A program made the translations under genes and the position numbers. From Dactylosporangium fulvum (lineage in GTDB: Bacteria > Actinomycetota > Actinomycetes > Mycobacteriales > Micromonosporaceae): 64,000 nt of DNA. Numbering within the stretch: position 1 is the first letter of the stretch; the number at the start of each line of letters is the position of its first letter. The DNA lies in assembly GCF_025137375.1 (NCBI RefSeq), contig NZ_CP073720.1, positions 3,062,501-3,126,500 on the forward strand. Direction: 5' to 3'. Below, piece by piece: positions 42,610 through 51,509 of the stretch. Under the pieces are notes generated by a model. It did no database searches, was not told the origin of the DNA, and saw nothing but the letters and a program-made list of their open reading frames with translations.

Positions 42610-42634
42610 GTGATCGCGAACATCTCGCGATCAC
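42610..42634. repeat. Short palindrome, GATCGCGA type
   Basis: GTGATCGCGA, loop ACATC, TCGCGATCAC: a perfect 10-bp hairpin. It shares the core TGATCGCGA/TCGCGATCA with the imperfect hairpin at 42899-42925, suggesting a short dispersed palindrome family. Confidence 0.55.
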
Positions 42635-42685
42635 GGGCGCGGTGGTTGAGTGCGGCCGGGTGGTGCGGCTGCGGTTGGTAGAGTT

Positions 42686-42826
42686 GGCGGCCCAACTACG
42701 CGCCGATCTTGGAGTTGTGGCGCCATGAACCTCCGAATTTGTCCGGATTTGTCAAGGACCACAACTCCAAGATCGGCGCGGTTTTCGGGGTGGGCGCGCG
42801 AGGGATCCGAATTGCGCAACAGGCTC
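42686..42826. repeat. Dispersed 141-bp palindromic repeat, copy 2
   Basis: Same element as 27233-27373, in the same orientation: 21-bp arms at 42700-42720 and 42759-42779 around a 38-nt loop. The arms are identical in both copies, while most differences lie in the downstream shoulder. Confidence 0.85.
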
Positions 42827-42898
42827 TCCAGCAACACAAATCCTCTGTGATCGTGAAACTGGCTACTCGGTCCCGTGCGCTTCGGGTCGGTGGTTGGC

Positions 42899-42925
42899 CA
42901 TGATTGCGACAAGTTCGCGATCATG
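42899..42925. repeat. Short palindrome, GATCGCGA type, second copy
   Basis: CATGATTGCGA, loop CAAGT, TCGCGATCATG: 11-bp arms with one mismatch. It is related in core sequence to the hairpin at 42610. Confidence 0.5.
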
Positions 42926-43144
42926 CTTGGCGAACCCTGAAGGGGCGCCGCCGTGGCGGACGCGACCAAGAACTTCCGGGGCGGCCACGTCCTTCCAGCG
43001 ATCAAGACTGGCGAGAAGCAGCCCAGGCGGCGGGTGGCGGTTCGGGTGCCCCGGCGCAGGCGTTCAGTGTGCAGCGGGCGCGAGACGAACAGCCACCTGC
43101 TGGATTCCACTTTGGACGGTCTGGCGGGGTGCCCTGGGCGGCGG

Positions 43145-43529
43145 TCAGCCGGTGAAGGAGTGCGGGCCGAAGCGGCCCCACGCCACGAAGACGGCCAGGG
43201 CGAGATAGGCCACGTTCGCCAGGATCGGCTTGGCTTCATGACGGCGCAGGTGCGTGACGATCGCGCCGATCATCAGCAGCACCAGGCCGACGGCGGCAAG
43301 CGGCACGAGAACCGGCGCGATGCCGAGCACGGCGGGCAGGACCAGGCCGATCGCGGCCAGGACCTCGAGGGCCCCGATGGCCTTGACGGCGCCGGCGCTG
43401 ATGTTCTCGACCCAGCCTCCGCCGGGGGGCGGCGGCCAGCGTCCGCTTGGGCCGGGCCAACTTGATGGCGCCGCTGGCCAGAAAAGCAGCGGCCAACAGC
43501 CCGGCGATGATCCATAGGGCGATGTTCAT
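43145..43529 (-). pseudogene. DoxX-like membrane protein, frameshifted
   Basis: Two frames together make one DoxX-family protein. MNIALWIIAGLLAAAFLASGAIKLARPK begins at 43529, and the second frame supplies VENISAGAV, LEVLAAIG and the last two TM segments ending WGRFGPHSF at 43145. The break falls in a run of six G (43424-43429, six C in the coding strand). Removing one base gives a continuous 127-aa reading with LAAAPGGGWVEN at the junction. It may be a sequencing error, a real mutation or slippage. The gene faces away from an ECF41-type sigma factor, a known neighbour of DoxX-like genes. Confidence 0.75.
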
Positions 43530-43568
43530 GCGGGTTCTCCTCGCACGTCGTTGCGGTCTCAGCAGTAC

Positions 43569-43595
43569 GACGACGAGGGCACCCGTACTGTGAGG
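43569..43595 (-). promoter_or_regulatory. Possible ECF41-type promoter of the DoxX gene
   Basis: On the minus strand CCTCACA (43595-43589) is followed after 16 bp by CGTC (43572-43569). As I recall, ECF41 sigma factors use TGTCACA-N16-CGTC. The spacing and -10 match and the -35 has two mismatches. Confidence 0.4.
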
Positions 43596-43676
43596 TCAGG
43601 CGCCAACCACACAGTTCGGTGTGCTGTCTCGTCGAGTTGATGAGGGCAGTGACGACGCGAGGGAGCCGGCGACACC

Positions 43677-44615
43677 ATGACCACACAGTCCGAGCCGGAA
43701 GGCGGCCGGTTCGACCCGGGTCTGAGCGCGATCATCGGCGAGCGGCGCCGGCTGGTCAACCTCGCCTACCGGCTCCTCGGCTCGCTGGCGGAGGCCGAGG
43801 ACGCCGTGCAGGAAACCTACGCCCGCTGGTATGCCATGACTCCGCAACAGCAGGACGCCGTCGAGTCTCCCGGCGCCTGGCTGACGACGGTCGCCAGCCG
43901 CATCTGCCTCGACCTGCTCCGCTCGGCCCGGGCCCGGCGGGAGCGGTACGTGGGCGAATGGCTCCCGGAGCCGGTACCCGACCGCACGGGGTGGATCGGC
44001 GGGCGGCCGGACGGGGTCGCAGTCGATCCGGCCGACCAGGTCACCCTCGACGAGTCGGTCAACATGGCCTTCCTCGTCGTGCTCGAGTCGATGACCCCGG
44101 CCGAGCGGGTCGCGTTCATCCTGCACGACGTCTTCCGGTACCCCTTCCCTGAAGTGGCCGAGATCGTCGGTCGGACGCCGGCGGCGTGCCGCCAGCTGGC
44201 CGCGTCGGCCCGCCGTCGTATCGCGGCGTCGCAGGCTCCCGCGACCCCCGTGGTACAGCGCGGCGACACCGTCGTCAGGCGCCTCCGGCAGGCCTGGGAA
44301 GCCAAGGACGTCAACGCCCTCATCGGCCTGCTGGACCCCGACGCCACCGCAACCGCCGACGGCGGCGGCCTGGTGCCCACCGCGCCGCACCCGATCGAAG
44401 GCGGCGAACAGATTGCCCGTTACCTGGTCGGCCTCGCCGAGTGGGCAGCCGGCCTGACGATCCTGGAGTGCGCGGTCAACGGTCAGCCAGGCCTGGTGGT
44501 TCAACACGAGGGCGCCACCGTGGCGGTGCTGGCGTTCGAGGTCGCGGGCGACCGGGTCAAGCGCATCTGGGCGGTACGCAACCCCGAGAAGCTGCGACCC
44601 TGGACTGCGGGCTGA
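43677..44615 (+). CDS. ECF41-type (SigJ-like) RNA polymerase sigma factor
   Basis: The 312-aa protein has sigma region 2 (LVNLAYRLLGSLAEAEDAVQETYARWY, residues 26-52) and region 4 (LDESVNMAFLVVLESMTPAERVAFILHDVFRYPFPEVAEIVGRTPAACRQLAASARRRI). A C-terminal SnoaL-like domain from about residue 205 ends NPEKLR. This architecture defines ECF41: the SnoaL domain replaces a separate anti-sigma factor. ECF41 genes are usually linked to a COE (DoxX-like, oxidoreductase or carboxymuconolactone-decarboxylase-like) gene, and here both a DoxX gene and a flavoprotein oxidoreductase flank it. Confidence 0.9.
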   Translation: MTTQSEPEGGRFDPGLSAIIGERRRLVNLAYRLLGSLAEAEDAVQETYARWYAMTPQQQDAVESPGAWLTTVASRICLDLLRSARARRERYVGEWLPEPVPDRTGWIGGRPDGVAVDPADQVTLDESVNMAFLVVLESMTPAERVAFILHDVFRYPFPEVAEIVGRTPAACRQLAASARRRIAASQAPATPVVQRGDTVVRRLRQAWEAKDVNALIGLLDPDATATADGGGLVPTAPHPIEGGEQIARYLVGLAEWAAGLTILECAVNGQPGLVVQHEGATVAVLAFEVAGDRVKRIWAVRNPEKLRPWTAG

Positions 44616-44637
44616 CCCGCGTCTCCATCAGCACCCG

Positions 44638-44681
44638 GTGGGGCCGCCGACCTGCCGGAAGGCAGTCGGCGTAGACCCCAC
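44638..44681. terminator. Hairpin between the sigma factor and convergent flavoprotein gene
   Basis: GTGGGG pairs with CCCCAC around an inner hairpin GCCGAC(c)TGCC-GGAA-GGCAGTCGGC with a one-base bulge. It lies between two converging stop codons and can terminate both directions. Confidence 0.6.
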
Positions 44682-44704
44682 TCGTGGCTTTCTCACGATG
44701 CCTT

Positions 44705-46045
44705 TCACTCAGGGCGGACGTTGTGGTTGCGGGCGAACAGGTTCCCGGGGTCGTACCGGCGCTTGACCGCCGCGAGCCGCTGATAGGTCTCCGGTGGATA
44801 GATCGCGGCGACATCTTCCTCGCCGGCAGCGGCGAGGAAGTTCGCGTAGGCGCCGTTGACGTGCGGTGCGAGTCTGCCCCAGATCTCGTCCAGAGCCGGA
44901 CCGGCGGCCTCGACGACCGGCTCGGGCCCCCCGACGGTTGTCATGATCATCAGCTCCGCCTGGCGGTGCGCGTAGGCGGTGGCGTCGCCGGGGATCCGGG
45001 ACACCGCACCGCCGAGGCCGCGAACGGCGATGACCGGCGGCCGCGCCGACGCGCCCACCTCAGCAAGGATCTGAAGGACCTCGGACACCGACTCCTTGTC
45101 GACAAACGCGCTCCGGGTGACCAGCCGTACGCCGGGCGGCGGGGTCACGCCGTCCACGAGCGTGTCCGCATACGGTGTGGGCGCGACGTCGTCGTCGATC
45201 ACCGTGCCGAGCCGGCGGATCGGGTCGAGCACGTTCGCGGCGAGCTGCGGATCGTCGCCGTCGAAGGCGACGTGGATCTCGACCGGCGCTTCGGGTCCGC
45301 CGGTGAAGGGATTGGCGAGGTTCACGATGGAGGTGAGCTCTTCGGGGGCGGTGCGGAGGTACTCCGCCCAACCCTGGAGCACGCTGGCCGCCTCCGGTGC
45401 CGGGAAGGAGATCTTGCCGTACCAGACGTCGGTCGTCGGGTGCGCCGCGAACTCGAAGGCGGTCACGATCCCGAAATTGCCGCCGCCACCGCGAATCGCC
45501 CAGAACAGCTCCGGGTTCTCCTGCGCGCTCGCCCGCACAAGGTCCCCGTTGGCGGTGACCAACTCCGCGGCGACCATGCTGTCCAGGGCCAGACCGTACT
45601 TCCTGACCTTCCAGCCGATGCCACCGCTCAACGTCAGCCCGCCGACACCGACGCTCTTGGTGTCGCCCGAGGAGATCGCCAGACCGTGCGGAGCCAGGGC
45701 GGCCGCGACCTGACCCCAGGTGGCGCCGCCGCCGATCCGCACCAGGTGACGGCTACCATCGATGATCTCCACGTCCGCGAGGTCGCTGAGGTCGATCACG
45801 ACGCCGCCGTCGTTGGTACCGAAGCCCGCAAAGCTGTGGCCGCCGCCTCGCACGGACAGCACAAGCCCTGCGCCGGCGCCGAATCTGACACCGGCCTGCA
45901 CGTCTTCGACACTCTCGGGCCGCAGAACGCAGACCGGGCTACCCGAAGCCAGGAGCGAGCGGCTCGCCGATGCGTACTCCGCTGCACCCGGTTCGATGAT
46001 GGCACCGCCGAACTCACGGCGAAGGCTTTCAAGCGCTGGACTCAT
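44705..46045 (-). CDS. FAD-linked oxidase of the BBE-like family
   Basis: The 446-aa flavoprotein has a PCMH-type FAD domain with SVRGGGHSFAGFGTNDGG near residue 68, where the His is the usual site of covalent FAD attachment, and GGLTLSGGIGWKVRKYGLALDSM near 130. The C-terminal BBE motif is RYDPGNLFARNHNVRP. The second covalent Cys of bicovalent members is not evident. Members oxidise sugars, alkaloids or other alcohols with O2. ATG 46045 has GGAAGGAA 6 nt upstream. It may be part of the ECF41-linked group. Confidence 0.88.
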   Translation of the reverse strand: MSPALESLRREFGGAIIEPGAAEYASASRSLLASGSPVCVLRPESVEDVQAGVRFGAGAGLVLSVRGGGHSFAGFGTNDGGVVIDLSDLADVEIIDGSRHLVRIGGGATWGQVAAALAPHGLAISSGDTKSVGVGGLTLSGGIGWKVRKYGLALDSMVAAELVTANGDLVRASAQENPELFWAIRGGGGNFGIVTAFEFAAHPTTDVWYGKISFPAPEAASVLQGWAEYLRTAPEELTSIVNLANPFTGGPEAPVEIHVAFDGDDPQLAANVLDPIRRLGTVIDDDVAPTPYADTLVDGVTPPPGVRLVTRSAFVDKESVSEVLQILAEVGASARPPVIAVRGLGGAVSRIPGDATAYAHRQAELMIMTTVGGPEPVVEAAGPALDEIWGRLAPHVNGAYANFLAAAGEEDVAAIYPPETYQRLAAVKRRYDPGNLFARNHNVRPE

Positions 46046-46360
46046 GGCGTTCCTTCCCATGCGGGAGAATTTTTGATTCGTACGCATGAGTGACGATTCG
46101 GCCCGGCAAGATGTGAGCCCCACCGGCTGTGACCTGTCTCCCACCCCCGACCGCACCGCCCGACCGCGCTCAGCCGCTGCGGCGCGGCATGACCCCGGCA
46201 GGTTCGGGCCCGGGCACGGCAACCAGGTCCGGGCCGAACCGAGCACCCGGAGCGGAAGCGGCCGCTCACGTCAGTGCAATCATGGTGCCCTCAACTGCCG
46301 GTCATGGGCCGCAACCGCGCCGCGGTCATGGGACTCTGTGCTGTGCGAGAAGGGGGTGCC
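46046..46360. other. Intergenic region, divergent promoters expected
   Basis: These 315 bp separate the BBE flavoprotein gene from the first propeller gene. I find no supportable gene, hairpin or clear promoter. Short open frames here overlap each other on both strands. Confidence 0.5.
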
Positions 46361-47746
46361 GTGCCGGACGGGATGATCGAGCTCGACCTGACCAGCCCAT
46401 GGCGGCCGCCCGAAGGATCGCGGCCACCGCGAATGCGGGCGGGACTGCGGTGGATCGCGCTCGTGGCGGTGGCGCTGACCACGCTGGGGGTGCTGGCGGC
46501 GGCGACACCGTCCGCGAGCACCGAGCCGGTCTTCACCTTCGACGACTTCCGGGTCCTCAATGTCGAGGCCAGCGGTGATCGGCTCATCATCCAGCGGTAC
46601 CAGCCGGGGGGCGCCGGCACGCGGGTCGAGGTGCTGAGCCTGCGTGACGGCACCCGGCTCTGGTCGATGGGGCTCGGCCTCGACCAGCACCTGACGTTCC
46701 TGACCGACAACGTCATGGCCCTGACGGCCGACGTGCCCGCCGGCTCGACCCCGACGCTCACCGTGCTCGACGCTGCCACTGGCGAGCGGCTGTGGCAGCG
46801 CACGCAGCCTGCCGCCCTCCGGCGGGCCGGAGGGCGGATCCTTGCCGAGGACGCGACCGGCGTCACCGACAAGGGCCAGCCTGCCGGCGTCGACCTCACC
46901 GGCGAAATTCTGGTGGAACAGCACGAGCGGCGGTACCTCGCGCTGGACGAGCGCACCGGGGCGACGGTGTGGGAGGTTCGCGTGCCGAGGGGCTCCGTCG
47001 CCGACTTCAGCTGGTTCGATGAGGACTCCGGGCCCGGCCTCATGTTCGAGCTGAGCCCGACCGGTCTGCTGCGGATCCGCGACCTCGACACGGGCGCCGT
47101 CATCGCGACGCACCAGTTGGACTGGTCCGGCACCGTTTCCGGGTTCACGGTCGGAGATCTCTTCCACGAGTCCGGCCCGGCCGTGCCCGACAAGATGCTG
47201 ATCTCCAAGGCCGGCGAGCGTGGCATGGACGTCTACGACCGTGGCACCGGCCGGCTGTTGTGGCGCTGGCAGGACGACCGCTCCAACGGCTCGGGCGGGA
47301 GCCCTTACCCTTGTGCGGCCGACCTGTTCTGTCTTCGGGACGAGTCCGGCCTGACAGGCGTCGACCCAGGGACCGGCGAGCAACGCTGGCACCTCGACCG
47401 CTACACCGATCTGCTCGGCCGCGACGGCGACATCCTTGTCCTCACGACAAGGGAACCGAGTGAGACCGCCGCGCGGCCCGTCGTGACCGTTGACGCCCGC
47501 ACCGGCCGGGTCGTGCGGGTGCTCGAGGGATGGCGTCCTGTCGTGTCCCTGCCGGGCGGCCGGCTCGTGTCGTGGAGACGCGTCGACGACCGCACGGCCG
47601 TGCTCGGCGTCGTCGACCCGCGCAGCGGCAGGATCACCGTGATCGGCAGGTCGAACGAGTGGTATGGGCAGCACCAGTGCCTCCAGCGCCGCAACATGCT
47701 CGTGTGCGTGGTCGACGGAGTGCTGTCGGCGTGGAGACTGCCGTGA
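46361..47746 (+). CDS. Membrane-anchored PQQ-like beta-propeller protein, copy 1
   Basis: The 461-aa protein has a short cytoplasmic start (VPDGMIELDL), one TM anchor (RWIALVAVALTTLGVLAAAT, about residues 28-47) and an extracytoplasmic propeller. Its blades carry W-type repeats: DGTRLWSMG, ATGERLWQR, RTGATVWEV, GTGRLLWRW, GTGEQRWHL. Two Cys pairs (YPCAADLFC and HQCLQRRNMLVC) suggest disulfides. It resembles BamB/PQQ-like repeat proteins, without the PQQ-binding residues of dehydrogenases. GTG 46361 follows AGAAGGGGG. The next gene is a clear tandem paralogue. Confidence 0.85.
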   Translation: MPDGMIELDLTSPWRPPEGSRPPRMRAGLRWIALVAVALTTLGVLAAATPSASTEPVFTFDDFRVLNVEASGDRLIIQRYQPGGAGTRVEVLSLRDGTRLWSMGLGLDQHLTFLTDNVMALTADVPAGSTPTLTVLDAATGERLWQRTQPAALRRAGGRILAEDATGVTDKGQPAGVDLTGEILVEQHERRYLALDERTGATVWEVRVPRGSVADFSWFDEDSGPGLMFELSPTGLLRIRDLDTGAVIATHQLDWSGTVSGFTVGDLFHESGPAVPDKMLISKAGERGMDVYDRGTGRLLWRWQDDRSNGSGGSPYPCAADLFCLRDESGLTGVDPGTGEQRWHLDRYTDLLGRDGDILVLTTREPSETAARPVVTVDARTGRVVRVLEGWRPVVSLPGGRLVSWRRVDDRTAVLGVVDPRSGRITVIGRSNEWYGQHQCLQRRNMLVCVVDGVLSAWRLP

Positions 47747-47805
47747 TGCCGGCTTGCGCCGGTGGACGGGGCCGCAAGCGCGGCGCGGCTGTGGGAGGCT
47801 GTGCT

Positions 47806-49218
47806 GTGCGAGAAAGCGGTTCCGTGCCGGACGGGATGATCGAGCTCGACCTGACCGTGCCGTGGGAGCCGCCGGAGGCGTCGCATCCGCCGCGAGTCCG
47901 GGCGGCTCGGCGGTGGATCGCGCTCGCGGCGGTGGCGCTGGTCATCGCGGGCATGGTGGCGGCATCGGTACCGCGCACAAGCACCGACCCGGTGCTCACC
48001 ATCGACGGTGTCCGGGTCCTCAACGCCGCAGTCCGCGGCGGCCGGGTCATCGTCGAGCTGTATCAGCCGGAGGGGGCCGGCAGGCGGGTCGAGGTGCTGA
48101 GCCTGCGTGACGGCACCCGGCTCTGGTCGATGGGGCTCGGCATCGACCAGCACCTGACGTTCCTGACCGACAACGTCATGGCCCTGACGGCCGACCTGCC
48201 CGCCGGATCGCCCCACACGCTCACGGTGCTCGACGCCGCCACGGGCGAGCGACTGTGGCAGCGCACGCGGCTTTCGTATCTCGGCCAGGCCGCCGGGCGG
48301 ATCCTCGCCGAGGACCGGACCGGCGTCGCCGACGAACCGCTGATCGTTGCCGACCTCGCCGGCGAGATCCCGACATACCTGACCATGGAACAGCACGACC
48401 AGCGCTACCTCGCGCTGGACGAGCGCACCGGGGCGACGGTGTGGGAGGTTCGCGTGCCGAAGGGTTCCGTCGCCGATTTCAACTGGTTCGACGCCCACTC
48501 CGGCCCCACCGTCATGTCCGAGCTGAGCCCGACCGGCGTGCTGCGGCTCCGCGACCTCGGCACCGGCGCCGTCATCGCGACGCACCAGTTGGACTGGTCC
48601 GGGACCATCTCGTCGTTCACGACCGGCGGGCCCCTCCTCAGGTCCGGCACGGCCCTGCCCGACCAGGTGCTGATCGACACGGTCGGTGAGCGTGGCACCG
48701 ACGTCTACGACCGTGCCACCGGCCGGCTGCTGTGGCATTGGCAGGACAACCACTCGAACGGCCGGGACGACGGCAGTCCCTATCCCTGCACCGCGGAGCT
48801 GTTCTGCCGTCGGGAGGAGTCCGGCCTGACGGCCGTCGACCCGCGGACCGGCGCACGGCTCTGGCACCTCGATCGGTACAACGGTGTGCTCGACCACGCC
48901 GGCGACACGCTCGTGGTCGGCGTGTGGGGGCCGGGCGGGAACGCCCAGCCCGTCGCGACCGTCGACGCCCGCACCGGCCGGGTCGTGCGCGAGCTGGAGG
49001 GATGGGAGCTCACCGCGGGCCTGCCCGGCAGCCGGCTCGTGGTGTGGAAACCCGCCGACGACCGCACGGCCGTGCTCGGCGTCGCCGACCCGCGCAGCGG
49101 CCGGATCACCGTGTTCGGCAGGGTGGCGCGGTGGCACGGGCGGCCGGATTGCTTCCAGGACCGCGGCATGTTCGCGTGCGTGATCGACGGAGCGCTGTCG
49201 GTGTGGAGGCTGCCGTGA
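47806..49218 (+). CDS. Membrane-anchored PQQ-like beta-propeller protein, copy 2
   Basis: The 470-aa protein is a tandem paralogue of the preceding gene with the same start (VPDGMIELDL), TM anchor and blade order, and long blocks that are identical at both protein and DNA level (for example around LWSMGLG and TFLTDNVMALTAD). It also keeps both Cys pairs. GTG 47806 is chosen for GGGAGG 7 nt upstream; GTG 47824 matches the start chosen for copy 1. The two have diverged most in the loops between blades, suggesting different ligands. No enzymatic residues were identified. Confidence 0.85.
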   Translation: MRESGSVPDGMIELDLTVPWEPPEASHPPRVRAARRWIALAAVALVIAGMVAASVPRTSTDPVLTIDGVRVLNAAVRGGRVIVELYQPEGAGRRVEVLSLRDGTRLWSMGLGIDQHLTFLTDNVMALTADLPAGSPHTLTVLDAATGERLWQRTRLSYLGQAAGRILAEDRTGVADEPLIVADLAGEIPTYLTMEQHDQRYLALDERTGATVWEVRVPKGSVADFNWFDAHSGPTVMSELSPTGVLRLRDLGTGAVIATHQLDWSGTISSFTTGGPLLRSGTALPDQVLIDTVGERGTDVYDRATGRLLWHWQDNHSNGRDDGSPYPCTAELFCRREESGLTAVDPRTGARLWHLDRYNGVLDHAGDTLVVGVWGPGGNAQPVATVDARTGRVVRELEGWELTAGLPGSRLVVWKPADDRTAVLGVADPRSGRITVFGRVARWHGRPDCFQDRGMFACVIDGALSVWRLP

Positions 49219-49239
49219 GCACCGTGCCGCGATGCCCGG

Positions 49240-49620
49240 TCACACGTTGCACTCGTTGCGGTTGGCCTGGGTGGCACCCTTGCCGCACAGCGCCTTGTTC
49301 CCGAACTGGAACTCGCTGTCGTGGTGGCTGCGCCGCAGGAAGCCGGTGCTGACAAACGTCGCCGTGTAGCTCGTGCCCACGATGTCGTCGGCGGTACCGA
49401 CGTCGAACGCGCCCTTGCCGGTCTCGTCCTTCTCCGCGTAGGACTGATACGTCACGACGATCTTGTTCGGGCCGTCGAGCCGCCATTTGATCTTTGTGTA
49501 CGCGGTGCGCAGGCCGAGCCAGTCGTACCGGTAGGCGTATCCGCCCGCGACGACAAGGGCGAACGCGAGCGTGACGGCGACGACCGCCGCTCCCCTCCGT
49601 CCCCGGAGCCAGCTGGGCAT
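49240..49620 (-). CDS. Small membrane-anchored protein of unknown function
   Basis: The 126-aa protein has a basic N-terminus (WLRGRRG), one TM segment (AAVVAVTLAFALVVAGGYAY, about residues 11-30) and an extracytoplasmic domain rich in Lys/Asp with two cysteines near the C-terminus (ALCGKG and NECNV). GGAGGG lies 9 nt before the ATG. The gene is convergent with the propeller pair. I do not recognise a family. Its size and topology suggest a small sensor or binding protein. Confidence 0.7.
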   Translation of the reverse strand: MPSWLRGRRGAAVVAVTLAFALVVAGGYAYRYDWLGLRTAYTKIKWRLDGPNKIVVTYQSYAEKDETGKGAFDVGTADDIVGTSYTATFVSTGFLRRSHHDSEFQFGNKALCGKGATQANRNECNV

Positions 49621-49804
49621 GTCAGGGACCCTCCGATGCCGTCCTGTCCCGCGGCTGTCCTGCCGCAGGTTGATGCTGCCCGCAGCCGCCCTCGCCCACT
49701 TCACCCGAACGTGCTGGACCGGTAGCCGTCGGTAGGAACCACTCCGCCGATTCGGCCCGCGGGCGGGGCGGCTCGGCGAGCGTGGATGGTGTAAGAACGT
49801 CGGT

Positions 49805-51406
49805 GTGGCAGACGGATCCTCGTTGCGGCGCGCCGGCAGAGGCATGGCGATCGCAACGCTCGCCTCCCGGACCGCCGGTTTCCTCCGCATCGTGGTGCTG
49901 GCCGCCGCGCTCGGCCTGGGCACCCGGCTGCTCGACAGCTACAACGTGGCGAACACGCTGCCCAATGCCGTCTACGAGCTGGTGTTCGGCGGGGCGATGG
50001 CCAGCATCGTGGTGCCGCTGCTGACACGGGCGGCGCTGACCGAGCCCGACGGCGGGGTGGTGTATGCACAGCGGTTGCTGTCCCTGATGGTGTACGGGCT
50101 GGGCGCGGTCACCCTTGTCGCGATGGCCGGGGCGCCGTGGCTGGTCGACCTGTACGCGCCCGGCTTCACCGCCGAGCAGCGAAACCTGGCGATCCTGTTG
50201 AGTCGATACTTCCTGCCGCAGATCCTGTTCTACGGCGTCAGTGCCACCGCCGGTGCGGTCCTCAACATCCGTGGCCGGTTCGCCGCGCCGATGTGGGCGC
50301 CGCTGTGCAACAGCGTGGTGGTGATCGGGGTCGGACTGATCTACCTCGCGGTCGGGGGCAGCACCGGCATCGCCGGCCTGACCCCGGGGCAGACGACGCT
50401 GCTGGCGATCGGTACCAGTGCCGGGGTCGTCGCGCAGATGGCGCTCGTGGTGTGGGCACTCGCCCGCAGCGGCTTCCCGCTGCGGCTGCGCCTGGATCCG
50501 CGGGGTATCGCGATCCGCCGCATCGGCCGTCTCGGCGGGTGGGTGCTGCTGTCCGTCGTCGCCGCTCAGGTGCTGCTCACGGCGGCCACCCGTGCCGCGT
50601 CGCTGAGCGGGCCGGGTGCCATCACCGCGTACCAGAACGCCTATGCGGTGTTCCAGGTGCCGTTCGCGGTCATCGCCTTGTCCGTGATGACCGCCATGCT
50701 GCCGCGGTTGAGCCGCAGTGCGGCTCGTCGCGACCATGAGCACGTCATCGGAGACCTGTCGCTGGCCGTGCGGGTCGCCGTGGCGGTCATGGCCCCGATC
50801 GCCGTGGCCATGGTGGTCCTCGGCCAGCAGATCGCCACGCTGTTGTTCGGCCACGGCCACAGCGCACCGGCGACGGTGAGCCTGCTCGGCCTGGTCGTGG
50901 CGGTGTTCGGGTTCGCCCTGGTGCCCTTCACCGGCTACATGATCCTGCAGCGGGGCTTCTACGCCCTGCAGGACACCAGGACGCCCGCGCTGATCACCGC
51001 GGGCGTCAGCGCGATCGGAGTGGCCGGATGTGTCGCCGCCGGGTGGCTGCTGCCGTCCGCCGACATCGTGGTCGGTGTGGCGGTCGCCTATGCCGCGGCC
51101 TACACCGCCGGCCTTGTCGCCACCGCCGTCGTGCTGCGCCGGCGCCTCGGCCGCATCGACGGCCACCGCCTGGTCCGGACGCACTTCCACGTCCTTGTCG
51201 CGGCGGCCGCCGGCGCGGCCTGCGCGGCGCTCGCCGTCCGCGCGCTGACCCCGCTCGTCACCCCGGGCTGGACCGGCTCACTGCTCACGCTCACCGTGGC
51301 CGCCGTGGCAGGCTTCGCCGGCTACGTCGCCGCCGGACGACTCCTGGGCCTTGCGGAGCTGCGGCAGGTCGTGACCACGGCGATGTCCGGCATTCGCCCC
51401 ACCTGA
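49805..51406 (+). CDS. murJ: MurJ/MviN-family lipid II flippase
   Basis: The 533-aa polytopic protein has about 14 TM segments and MurJ-type motifs: SRTAGFLRIVVLAAALG (residues 21-37), NTLPNAVYELVFGGAMAS with the conserved substrate-cavity region, RYFLPQILFYG and FYALQDTRTP. MurJ flips lipid-linked peptidoglycan precursor across the membrane. Arg residues in TM1 and TM8 (SRTAGFLR, TRAASLSG) fit the charged cavity. Actinobacteria often have several paralogues, and this one is not next to other cell-wall genes, so it may serve a specialised lipid-linked glycan. GTG 49805 has no clear ribosome-binding site. Confidence 0.88.
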   Translation: MADGSSLRRAGRGMAIATLASRTAGFLRIVVLAAALGLGTRLLDSYNVANTLPNAVYELVFGGAMASIVVPLLTRAALTEPDGGVVYAQRLLSLMVYGLGAVTLVAMAGAPWLVDLYAPGFTAEQRNLAILLSRYFLPQILFYGVSATAGAVLNIRGRFAAPMWAPLCNSVVVIGVGLIYLAVGGSTGIAGLTPGQTTLLAIGTSAGVVAQMALVVWALARSGFPLRLRLDPRGIAIRRIGRLGGWVLLSVVAAQVLLTAATRAASLSGPGAITAYQNAYAVFQVPFAVIALSVMTAMLPRLSRSAARRDHEHVIGDLSLAVRVAVAVMAPIAVAMVVLGQQIATLLFGHGHSAPATVSLLGLVVAVFGFALVPFTGYMILQRGFYALQDTRTPALITAGVSAIGVAGCVAAGWLLPSADIVVGVAVAYAAAYTAGLVATAVVLRRRLGRIDGHRLVRTHFHVLVAAAAGAACAALAVRALTPLVTPGWTGSLLTLTVAAVAGFAGYVAAGRLLGLAELRQVVTTAMSGIRPT

Positions 51407-51509
51407 CAGCGGCGGGCCGCCCGGAATCCGTGGCTGCTGGAGGATCCGGTCGGTTCCCGCCGAGCCGTCACCCGGGCCTGCCGCTATCCTGCTGCGGTGG
51501 AGTGCCGCC

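Larger units (their letters stand above)
42513..43144. other. Gene-poor region with three palindromic repeats
   Basis: I see no supportable gene in these 632 bp. The region holds two short hairpins of similar core sequence (42610-42634 and 42899-42925) and the second copy of the 141-bp repeat (42686-42826). Open frames on either strand exist only through the repeats. Confidence 0.6.
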
